64,000 nt of DNA from an uncultured Blautia sp. (GTDB lineage Bacteria > Bacillota > Clostridia > Lachnospirales > Lachnospiraceae), in NCBI RefSeq assembly GCF_947654165.1, contig NZ_CANTKB010000003.1, forward strand, positions 62,001 through 126,000. The letters run 5' to 3'. The number at the start of each line of letters is the position of its first letter. The first letter of the stretch is position 1. The notes under the pieces are model-generated. The model worked only from the letters and a program-made list of their open reading frames with translations. It did no database searches and was not told the DNA's origin. The position numbers and the translations under genes are program-made. Positions 52,786 to 59,907 of this stretch are shown here, piece by piece.

Positions 52786-53715
52786 GTGAAAGAATTATTT
52801 ATAGGGGAAATGATTAAACGGAAAAGGAAAGAACTGGGACTGACACAGGAGCAGTTGTGTGAAGGTATCTGTGAACCATCCACTATTTCCAGAATCGAAA
52901 GTGGCAGGCAGGTTCCGGCGAAAAATAAACTGGATGCTTTGTTGCAGAGATTAGGACTGCCAGGGGAACGGTATTACGCACTGATGAGTAAAGATGAGAT
53001 GGAACTCTCTAATTTGAAGGAGAAGATTATTTCCTGTAATGTTTATCATAATTCAATAGAAGGGTTACAGCATCTGGAAAAGCTGGAAAAACTGGCAACA
53101 GAGGATGACCACCTTCTCAGGCAGTTTATTTTAAGATCCAAAATTATTCTTGGACAATTAGAAGGAGATAAAGTTCGTCTATATACGTTTGAAGAAAAGA
53201 AAGAACTCTTGCTTCAGGCAATTCGCCTTACAGTACCCAATTTTGACATAGAAGAAATCAACGAAAATCTTTATACTGTGGATGAGATTAAAATCATTAA
53301 TCAAATTGCATTGAATTATTCTAATGCAGGGCAAGATAAAATTGCAATTGATATTTACTATCAATTGTTGAAATATATGAAAAAACATATTATGAATTTA
53401 GCGGAGTCAAGTAAACTTGCGATTTTAATTACATACAATTATTCTCGCAGTCTATATTCAGAAAAGAGATATAGAGAGGCTATGGAGATTGCAAATCAAG
53501 GGTTGGAAATATCTATACAATCAAGATATTCAGGTTATATTGGCGGATTGCTGTCTGTCCTTGGACATACCTTTTATGAAGAAGGAATGATGGAAGACAG
53601 CAAAAAATATTTTTATCAATCGTATTATATGTATGTGATAATGCAGGATAAGGATAATATAGAACTGGCAGCTAAAAATTTAAAAGACTTTTTTGGCATT
53701 GATATTTTGAGTTAA
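52786..53715 (+). CDS. RRNPP-like XRE-TPR regulator (candidate quorum-sensing receptor)
   Basis: 309 residues from GTG 52786 (GAAGGGAAGG upstream). An N-terminal XRE helix-turn-helix (about 7-60: IGEMIKRKRKELGLTQEQLCEGI, STISRIESGRQVP) is followed by about 240 residues of TPR-like helical hairpins (INQIALNYSNAGQDKIAIDIYYQLL, YNYSRSLYSEKRYREAMEIANQGLEI, LGHTFYEEGMMEDSKKYF). This is the PlcR/Rgg-type layout in which the TPR part binds a re-imported peptide. Its stop codon overlaps, in the opposite direction, the stop of a small gene for a secreted peptide, the usual partner arrangement. It probably activates the promoters at 53933-54006 and 57364-57407. Confidence 0.85.
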   Translation: MKELFIGEMIKRKRKELGLTQEQLCEGICEPSTISRIESGRQVPAKNKLDALLQRLGLPGERYYALMSKDEMELSNLKEKIISCNVYHNSIEGLQHLEKLEKLATEDDHLLRQFILRSKIILGQLEGDKVRLYTFEEKKELLLQAIRLTVPNFDIEEINENLYTVDEIKIINQIALNYSNAGQDKIAIDIYYQLLKYMKKHIMNLAESSKLAILITYNYSRSLYSEKRYREAMEIANQGLEISIQSRYSGYIGGLLSVLGHTFYEEGMMEDSKKYFYQSYYMYVIMQDKDNIELAAKNLKDFFGIDILS

Positions 53716-53879
53716 ACGTCATCTCCACCACCAGGAATTAAATCTCTAGAATACTCATTGCTGGTTAAAACAATTATGTTACTTTCTGATGATTTCATTT
53801 GAGTAGTATTGAATTTGTTTGTGCCAAAATAAGAAAGACATAATGTCAAAGATAATAAAATCGGTACTATTTTTTTCAT
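53712..53879 (-). CDS. Candidate signalling propeptide (55 residues)
   Basis: ATG 53879, AGGAG 12 nt upstream, 55 codons, stop 53714-53712 overlapping the regulator stop. The protein has a signal-like start (MKKIVPILLSLTLCLSYFG), a polar middle of about 25 residues and the tail SRDLIPGGGDDV. A short secreted chain convergent with an XRE-TPR regulator is what PapR-, NprX- and SHP-type propeptides look like; the mature signal is usually the last 5-10 residues. Its promoter shares the palindrome of the radical SAM gene, so the signal would be autoinduced. Identification rests on context and design, not on sequence similarity. Confidence 0.75.
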   Translation of the reverse strand: MKKIVPILLSLTLCLSYFGTNKFNTTQMKSSESNIIVLTSNEYSRDLIPGGGDDV

Positions 53880-53911
53880 TTGTATAAACTCCTTTGTTAT
53901 GTAATAAGTTT

Positions 53912-54006
53912 ATCATACAGCATTTTTTAGAAAAGAACATGGCATTTTACGCAAAAGAAAAATTGCGTGAAATGTTATGTTCTTTTGGTCTGTTTTGCAC
54001 TAAACT
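53912..54006. promoter_or_regulatory. Divergent promoter with palindromic operator
   Basis: Arms at 53933-53954 and 53963-53984 (22 bp each, 19 matching) flank an 8-bp centre. Each arm read outward is TTGCGTRAAAT, three variable bases, then ATGTTCTT-type ending. To the right, -10 TAAACT starts at 54001, 38 bp after the arm start; to the left, TATGAT (53917-53912, minus strand) starts 37 bp after its arm start. Neither has a good -35, as expected for activator-dependent promoters. The rest of 53880-54069 is untranslated leader. Confidence 0.75.
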
Positions 54007-54069
54007 GAAAAACAAGTAAAAGGTACTTGGAAGATACAGGAAAAACAAAAGAAGGAGTGCAAAGAAATA

Positions 54070-55386
54070 ATGAAATTAAAACAATCCGAATACAACTTTA
54101 TATATGACGATTTAGGAAAAGATCAGATTGTAATGTACAATTCTTTTACCGGAGCATTAGCGGTTGTAAAAGAACTACAGTATGAACAGTTTACAAATTA
54201 TCTTGAGACAGGAGAAGAAATCAAAGATAAAGAATTTTTAGATAATCTATTGAAATGCGGATATCTTGTACCAGAGGATATTGACGAGCGTTTTCTTGTT
54301 AAAGAGAGGATGATGCATGGCAGGTATGATTATAGTAGAATGTCATTAACGATTGCACCGACAATGGCTTGTAACTTTCGCTGTGTTTATTGTTTTGAAC
54401 AAGGACATTATGGTGAAAGGTTGATGGATGAAGGAACACAGAAAAACTTAATGGATTTCGTGAAAAAGCATATTGCTGGAGTAAAGTCACTATATGTTAC
54501 CTGGTTTGGTGGGGAACCTTTGATTGGTATGCCGGTTATAGAGGAACTTTCCAGGCAGCTTATTGAATTATGTGAGGAAAAAGAGATAATTTATAGTGCT
54601 GGAATTGTTACAAATGGATATCTTTTGACAAAAGAAAATGCGGAACGGTTAAAAGAATGTCAGGTAGGACGTGTACAAATTACCATAGATGGTCCTAAAG
54701 AAATTCATGATGTGCGTAGACCGCTTGTGAATGGCAATGGAACCTATGATATTATCATGAAAAATATTATGGATGTAAAAGAAGTATTACCAATTAGTTT
54801 AAGAATTAATGTTGATTATGATAACATTGCTGAAGCTAATAAGGTCATGAATTTTCTAAGAGAAAAGGATATGTTGAAATATGTAAGTCCATATCTTGGT
54901 TTAGTAGAACCGTACAATGATAACTATCAGGAAGATAAATGCTTTTCAGATGAAATGTATTCAAAATACAACTTAAAATTTCTTATGGATAATCATATAC
55001 CTTTACAAAAAACTTATCCAAGAGCAAGGATGAACCATTGCATTGCAGATTCTTGTAATGGATGGGTGATTGATGACACTGGAAAAATCTATAAATGTTG
55101 GAATGATATTGGTATTCCTGAAAAAGCAATTGGGAACATTAATTTGGGAGATGATTATTTACAGAGAACTGATTTGATAGAAAAATATTCCTCATTTGAA
55201 CCAACACTTTATGATGAATGTAAGGAATGTAAATTACTTCCAATTTGTATAGGAGGATGCCCCCATAGTCGTATGGAGGGAAGAAGAGTTTGTGAGCAGC
55301 GGAAATTTTATATGCAGGAGTATTTGGTAGAATGTACAAAAGCGTTGTTAAAACAGAAGCACGAACAACAAAATTGCAAGTTATAA
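54070..55386 (+). CDS. Radical SAM/SPASM RiPP maturase
   Basis: 438 residues. An N-terminal region of about 90 residues, perhaps a peptide-binding domain, precedes the SAM cluster motif CNFRCVYCFEQ (Cys-101, 105, 108), then TWFGGEPLIG and VTNGYLL. The C-terminal SPASM region carries cysteines for auxiliary clusters (NHCIADSCNGWVI, YKCW, CKECKLLPICIGGCPHSRM, then a late EC). SPASM maturases of this shape install thioether links on cysteine-rich peptides. The 56-residue precursor with eight cysteines begins 76 nt downstream. AAGGAGTGC precedes the ATG. Whether the link is to alpha carbon (sactipeptide) or beta/gamma carbon (ranthipeptide) cannot be read from sequence. Confidence 0.88.
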   Translation: MKLKQSEYNFIYDDLGKDQIVMYNSFTGALAVVKELQYEQFTNYLETGEEIKDKEFLDNLLKCGYLVPEDIDERFLVKERMMHGRYDYSRMSLTIAPTMACNFRCVYCFEQGHYGERLMDEGTQKNLMDFVKKHIAGVKSLYVTWFGGEPLIGMPVIEELSRQLIELCEEKEIIYSAGIVTNGYLLTKENAERLKECQVGRVQITIDGPKEIHDVRRPLVNGNGTYDIIMKNIMDVKEVLPISLRINVDYDNIAEANKVMNFLREKDMLKYVSPYLGLVEPYNDNYQEDKCFSDEMYSKYNLKFLMDNHIPLQKTYPRARMNHCIADSCNGWVIDDTGKIYKCWNDIGIPEKAIGNINLGDDYLQRTDLIEKYSSFEPTLYDECKECKLLPICIGGCPHSRMEGRRVCEQRKFYMQEYLVECTKALLKQKHEQQNCKL

Positions 55387-55398
55387 TCAGAGGTATAT

Positions 55399-55438
55399 TA
55401 TATTGACAGTTACCATGGAACTTTCAGTATCAATATAA
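55399..55438 (+). promoter_or_regulatory. Inverted repeat between maturase and precursor genes
   Basis: TATATTGA (55399-55406) pairs with TCAATATA (55431-55438 region). It overlaps a TTGACA at 55403-55408. It could be an RNA hairpin that adjusts precursor level relative to the enzyme, or part of a second promoter for the precursor; the -10 is not convincing. Confidence 0.35.
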
Positions 55439-55462
55439 ATTTAAAACAAGGGAGGAAATCAA

Positions 55463-55633
55463 ATGGAGATTTTAGTTTCACCAGGCACTATTATGCCACG
55501 TGTATGTGATGAGTGTCCACAGGATACATCTTGTTCAGCAAATTGTGCAACACTATGTGCAGATTGGTGTAGAACAGATGTAAGTTGTATTATACATGAC
55601 AATTCGGAGCCATGTTTTGTACGTATTAGTTAA
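55463..55633 (+). CDS. Cysteine-rich RiPP precursor peptide (56 residues)
   Basis: ATG 55463 has GGGAGGAAAT upstream. The peptide has eight cysteines at 15, 18, 24, 28, 32, 36, 42 and 51. Five of them follow C-x3-C-x3-C-x3-C-x5-C, the spacing of the SCIFF-type thioether peptides of clostridia, although the leader here (MEILVSPGTIMPRV) is much shorter and different. It sits between a SPASM maturase and an ABC exporter, so it is very likely the substrate. No double-glycine leader site is present, and the exporter lacks a peptidase domain, so trimming must be done by another protease. Confidence 0.85.
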   Translation: MEILVSPGTIMPRVCDECPQDTSCSANCATLCADWCRTDVSCIIHDNSEPCFVRIS

Positions 55634-55640
55634 TTTTTAT

Positions 55641-55674
55641 GGAAAGAAGACAGCGTTCTGCTGCCTTCTTTTCC
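55641..55674 (+). other. Hairpin between precursor and exporter genes
   Basis: GGAAAGAAGACAGC pairs with GCTGCCTTCTTTTCC around GTTCT. No T run follows, so it is more likely a partial terminator or a 3' stabiliser that raises precursor mRNA over the exporter message than a full stop. Confidence 0.6.
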
Positions 55675-55717
55675 AATATGTCAATACCAATGTCATTGAT
55701 TTTATTTAGGAGTGATT

Positions 55718-57337
55718 ATGCCTTTTATCATAAAACAGCAACGTAAATTAATTATACAATATATTTTTGTAGTTTTCACATTATGGACCATAAATATTTT
55801 TACGCCCTATCTTTCCGGACTTTACATTGACCATTTAGTAAGTGGAATGGAAATAAATATTTTTGTACTGTTTGTCATTGTGATTGCAGCAACGAATTTC
55901 ATACAGATGTTATTCCGTTATTTGCAGGCTGTTGTTTCTACGAAGTTAAGTTACAAAATGGTGTATCAATTTAGTAATGGTATTTTTCAAAAAATTTTTT
56001 GCTCAGAATATAAAAACTATAGTAACATTGACAGTGCTTATTATATAGACCAGATTAGTAAAGATACCAATACCATAGTTGGATTTTTTACGTCTAATGT
56101 AGTTAAATTTTTTCTCCAGGTTGCCACTGTTATTATGAGTGCAGTGATTGTATTTCGGGCAGATAGAACCTTGAGTATTATTATTCTTTCTCTTATTCCG
56201 TTTTATATTCTTACTTTTGTAATAAATAAAAGGAAGATGTATGAAGCCAAGGCACAGGCAAAACAAAAATCTAATGAGTATTTTTCACGTTATTCAGAAC
56301 AAATTACAAAGATTTCTTATATCAAAAGAAATGTTTTAAATCATGAAATGGAAAAAAGGCTGGAAGAATCTTTTCAGAAAATGATACATGCTGCACTGCA
56401 TTCTGTAAGTGTGGATTATATTTTCATGAATCTGAATCAGTTTGTAATTATCATTGCTTATCTTTGTATTGTAGGAATTGGCGGATATAAAGTAAGTGTA
56501 GGAGAACTTAGTATAGGATATTTTTCCATTATTAATACATATTTTAATATGATTATTCAGTCAGTTTCTTTTTTCTTAGGGCTTGCTGGTACTTATCAGG
56601 ACACAAAAGTTTCTTTTCAGAGAATAAAGAAAATAATGGATGAACCAAAAGAAAAAATTGGAAATACGGTACTTGATAATGTTCATAAGATAGTTGTAAA
56701 AAATTTATCGGTTCAATATGGAGAACAAAGTGTTCTGAAAAATTGTAGCTATGAATTTTATGCTGGAAAAATTTATGGTATTTGTGGACAGAATGGGGGA
56801 GGAAAAACAACTTTATTAAATGCAATCATGGGGCTGTTTTCAGGGGAATATTCAGGTGAGATTTTTTATGATGATGTGAAGTTTTTAAAACTGGATATGT
56901 ATCAAATGCGTAGAACTAAGCTTTCATATCTTGAGCAAGATCCTGTATTATTTAATATGTCTGTGAGAGATTACCTACAGTTTGGAATAGAAATGAATGA
57001 AAAGATACTTCATAACCAAGAGAAGTTGATTAAGATATTTGACATTGAATATATGCTTAATAAATATATGAATGAAAATGGTGCGAATTTTTCAGGAGGG
57101 GAAAAGCAGAAATTATCAATTATCAGGGCTTTGAGCAAAGAGAGTAGCGTAGTTTTACTTGATGAACCAACTTCGGCATTAGATAAAGAGAGTATCAATC
57201 AGTTGATAGGATTTCTGCATGAGAAAAAAGAGAAAGCGGTTGTTCTGCTGATATCCCATGATCCGTATGTTTTAAAAAAGTGTGATGAGATCATAGATAT
57301 TCAACAGTTTAAGCAAGAAAATGAAACGATTATTTAA
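55718..57337 (+). CDS. ABC exporter (membrane and ATPase domains fused)
   Basis: 539 residues: six transmembrane helices in about 1-290 (type IV exporter fold) then an ATPase domain with Walker A GQNGGGKTTLLN, signature FSGGEKQKLS, Walker B VVLLDEPTSALD and H-loop LISHD. There is no N-terminal C39 peptidase domain, so it does not cut a leader itself. ATG 55718 follows TTTAGGAGTG; the GTG at 55712 lies in that site. It presumably exports the modified Cys-rich peptide as a homodimer. Confidence 0.88.
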   Translation: MPFIIKQQRKLIIQYIFVVFTLWTINIFTPYLSGLYIDHLVSGMEINIFVLFVIVIAATNFIQMLFRYLQAVVSTKLSYKMVYQFSNGIFQKIFCSEYKNYSNIDSAYYIDQISKDTNTIVGFFTSNVVKFFLQVATVIMSAVIVFRADRTLSIIILSLIPFYILTFVINKRKMYEAKAQAKQKSNEYFSRYSEQITKISYIKRNVLNHEMEKRLEESFQKMIHAALHSVSVDYIFMNLNQFVIIIAYLCIVGIGGYKVSVGELSIGYFSIINTYFNMIIQSVSFFLGLAGTYQDTKVSFQRIKKIMDEPKEKIGNTVLDNVHKIVVKNLSVQYGEQSVLKNCSYEFYAGKIYGICGQNGGGKTTLLNAIMGLFSGEYSGEIFYDDVKFLKLDMYQMRRTKLSYLEQDPVLFNMSVRDYLQFGIEMNEKILHNQEKLIKIFDIEYMLNKYMNENGANFSGGEKQKLSIIRALSKESSVVLLDEPTSALDKESINQLIGFLHEKKEKAVVLLISHDPYVLKKCDEIIDIQQFKQENETII

Positions 57338-57407
57338 GAGCATGGTATTTACATTTACTAAAATTGCGTGAAATATCATGTTCTTTTTTACTGTGTTGTG
57401 ATAAACT
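57336..57407 (+). promoter_or_regulatory. Promoter of the S41 peptidase gene with the shared regulator element
   Basis: The 22-bp element (TTGCGTGAAAT at 57364, ending ATGTTCTT at 57385) nearly repeats the right arm at 53963-53984. The -10 TAAACT at 57402 starts 38 bp after the element start, exactly as at 54001. A weaker left arm (57336-57350) abuts the exporter stop codon. Confidence 0.7.
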
Positions 57408-57459
57408 AAAAAGAAATAAATGTATCTGCAAATAGTACAATTAAAGGAAGTGAAAAAGA

Positions 57460-58860
57460 ATGTTCAAGAGAAGCTTATGTGTTATTCTAAGCCTTTCCAT
57501 GCTGTGTCTCACAGGATGTTCTTCCGTAGAAAATCTTACTTTTGAAGAACTGATGGAAGAGGTGAATGCCAAACATCAGGAAGTAGAGGCAGTGGATGTC
57601 AATGTTTCAGACTACATAGGGGATTTGGTGGATGATGAGCAGAGGAATCAATATTATTTGAATAACACTCAGGAAAAATATGATCCGGAAAAAGTATTGA
57701 CACAGCAACAGGCAATAGAGGATGTAATCTATTTATTTGATGCGTTTCACGATTGCTATGGTCCTTATGAATACTTTGGCGGTACAAAGGTATTTGATGC
57801 AGCAGAAGAGAAAATAAAAGAGGAATTGCAGAAGAAGGAGTCCATAAAATCAGCAGATTTTGAACAGCTTTTGCTCCAGCAGCTACGATTTGTGAAGGAT
57901 GGACATTTCAAAATTAACATGAAATTTCCTAATCCCACCAAATTCCCTTTCTTTTTCAGAGAAACAGCTTTTCAAAAAACGGAAAGAGGATACCAGACCA
58001 CAGATGGGAAACAGGTAAAATCCATGGAAGGGTACGAAAATCTGGATGAAATCATGAAACGTTCTCTTTCTAAGGAGGGGGAATTGGTATATTATCCTGT
58101 TTTATTGAAGGACTGTGACTTTTGGGATGCTCTTGAGACACCACAGACTTGTGATGAGACCTTGACCCTACATTATACCAATGGAGAAACAGAAGAATTG
58201 GAGGCAGAGCCCTATCAGATTTATACAGAGATGAGTATAGAAAATCCTGAAAAAAATAAGATTGTCCGTGTGTGGGAAGATGGAGAAATTCCAGTTTTCC
58301 AGTTTAATATGTTTGATGAAAAACATAGAGATTTCATTTTAACAGGAGCAAGAAAATTAAGAGAAGCACCGGTATCTATTTTAGATTTACGATCTAATAC
58401 TGGAGGAGATGGAGATATTCCGGGAGAATGGATGGAACGGTATACGGGAGAGGTTGTTTCAGGACATAAAACTGTAATAGATACAAAAGAGGGAATCAAG
58501 ATAGAGCATTCTGATACAGAAGAAATCTGGGTTGAACATGATAAAATGTTGATAATTCTTGTGGGAAAATATTCTGCATCTGCCTCTGAGTGGTTATTGG
58601 ATTCAGCCTATAATGTGGAAAATATCTTGATTGTAGGAGAAAATACACTGGGAGGAATCATAGGAATGACCTCAAAAATTTCTTTGCCCAACAGTGCGTG
58701 TCAGGTAGATATTGGTTCAGGAAAGGTAAGCTTATTTCCAGAGGACGAAGGATATATGGAGGAACTGCGAGGGATTTCTCCCGATATCTGGGTGCCAGCC
58801 GGGGAAGCAGAGGATTTAGTCCTTCGATTTCTGGAGCATTACGGAGTGACGGAAAGCTAA
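57460..58860 (+). CDS. S41-family peptidase lipoprotein
   Basis: 466 residues. Lipobox LCLTGC (Cys-20) anchors it outside the membrane. The peptidase core has a conserved histidine in RFVKDGHFKI, the LDLRSNTGGDGDIPGEW strand, the nucleophile serine in VGKYSASASEWLLDSA and GENTLGGIIGM. There is no catalytic lysine in the last motif, so it resembles the tricorn/IRBP (S41B) branch rather than CtpA. No PDZ domain is obvious. The shared promoter element places it in the RiPP regulon, where it could trim the exported peptide or the signal propeptide. Confidence 0.83.
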   Translation: MFKRSLCVILSLSMLCLTGCSSVENLTFEELMEEVNAKHQEVEAVDVNVSDYIGDLVDDEQRNQYYLNNTQEKYDPEKVLTQQQAIEDVIYLFDAFHDCYGPYEYFGGTKVFDAAEEKIKEELQKKESIKSADFEQLLLQQLRFVKDGHFKINMKFPNPTKFPFFFRETAFQKTERGYQTTDGKQVKSMEGYENLDEIMKRSLSKEGELVYYPVLLKDCDFWDALETPQTCDETLTLHYTNGETEELEAEPYQIYTEMSIENPEKNKIVRVWEDGEIPVFQFNMFDEKHRDFILTGARKLREAPVSILDLRSNTGGDGDIPGEWMERYTGEVVSGHKTVIDTKEGIKIEHSDTEEIWVEHDKMLIILVGKYSASASEWLLDSAYNVENILIVGENTLGGIIGMTSKISLPNSACQVDIGSGKVSLFPEDEGYMEELRGISPDIWVPAGEAEDLVLRFLEHYGVTES

Positions 58861-58897
58861 AATTATCAAAATCAGTTGGATTTCAAAATTTCTAAAA

Positions 58898-59168
58898 ATC
58901 CACCTACAAAAAAATAAGCGAAATAGGTGGAAAAGTTAAAGACTTATGATTTAGCCTATAAAAGACAAAGTGAAGTAGGTGGTAAATGAAAAGTTTTACT
59001 TGTTAGCCTATTTCATATGCACAGAAAGTAGGCTAAAAGGAAGATATTGACGAAAATAGCCTAACAGGTTTTGCAAAAGGTAGGTGCATTTTTTATAACA
59101 AGATTTTTTAGCCTATTATGCCATGAAAAAAGTAGGCTGTCAGCTATAAAATAATAAAGTCAACCTAA
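58898..59168. repeat. Array C: degenerate 52/53-bp periodic repeat
   Basis: The clearest array. CCTA cores begin at 58903, 58955, 59007, 59060, 59112 and 59164 (steps 52, 52, 53, 52, 52). TAGG cores begin at 58924, 58976, 59029, 59081 and 59133 (steps 52, 53, 52, 52). Core pairs are 21-22 bp apart. Each core extends to either TAGGCTA or TAGGTGG (or their complements); unit 1 has CCACCTA with TAGGTGG, unit 3 TTAGCCTA with TAGGCTAA. It fills 58861-59169 between the S41 gene and the second sigma gene. Other than the sigma leader, 58861-59307 shows nothing else. Confidence 0.85.
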
Positions 59169-59307
59169 TTTGAGGAAAAAGAGAAAGAAAAAGGGTACTA
59201 TAACACGCTGGAACTTTGTAAAAAACGAAGAGCCAGCGTGTTTTTGTCAGATTTTCCTTCCGGTATTCGTTATATATTATGAAAGAGAAAAGAGGAGGTG
59301 GGGAACC

Positions 59308-59907
59308 TTGGAAAAGCAGGACTTTAGAAAGCTGCTGGAATCCATGTATGAGCTGTACGAACAGGGGATGTACCGGATTGCCTATGGGATTCTTAACAAC
59401 CGGGAACAGGCGGAAGATGCAGTGCAGGACAGCTTTGAAAAACTTCTGAAATACCTTCCCAGGATTGACAGGCCGGACAGCCCCAATACACGGAAGCTTG
59501 TTTTGAAAATTGTGCGGAACACAGCAATTGACCAGTACCGCAGGAATCACAGGCAGAATCAATGGATGTCAGAGCAGAAGGAACAGGAAATAGATACCTG
59601 CACATTCATCCAGTCTGTGGAGGACAGAGAATTTATTCAGCAATTGTTGCAGACAGTTCCTGCAGAATACAGGGGGATTATTAAGCTCCGGTGTTACTAT
59701 GGATTTTCAGCAAAAGAGACAGGGAGTATTTTAGGAATCAGTGAAGGGAATGTAAACAAAAGGCTGGAGCGGGCAAGAAAGCTTCTGACAGACCGGTTGG
59801 AATGGGAGGAGGAATCGGATGATGAAACAGGAAAAATTAGACCAGATGCTGGCTGCACTCGGACAGGAAATAGAAGAACAGCTTTCCAAAGGAGCAGAAA
59901 AGCATGA
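59308..59907 (+). CDS. ECF-type RNA polymerase sigma factor (second pair)
   Basis: 199 residues from TTG 59308, eight nt after AGGAGGTG; the open frame runs further upstream without a ribosome site. Region 2: MYRIAYGILNNREQAEDAVQDSFEKLL and LVLKIVRNTAIDQYRR. Region 4: AEYRGIIKLRCYYGFSAKETGSILGISEGNVNKRLERARKLL. The last 35 residues run on into the anti-sigma gene (89-nt overlap) and look non-conserved. Targets unknown. Confidence 0.87.
   Translation: MEKQDFRKLLESMYELYEQGMYRIAYGILNNREQAEDAVQDSFEKLLKYLPRIDRPDSPNTRKLVLKIVRNTAIDQYRRNHRQNQWMSEQKEQEIDTCTFIQSVEDREFIQQLLQTVPAEYRGIIKLRCYYGFSAKETGSILGISEGNVNKRLERARKLLTDRLEWEEESDDETGKIRPDAGCTRTGNRRTAFQRSRKA

Noticed and set aside
52632..57337. Genomic island integrated at tRNA-Lys
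   Set aside because: No integrase and no visible repeat of the tRNA 3' end downstream; AT-richness alone is not enough.
59819..59907. Frameshift at the end of the second sigma gene
   Set aside because: The sigma region 4 is complete before the overlap and the anti-sigma gene has its own ribosome site, so the 89-nt overlap needs no frameshift.
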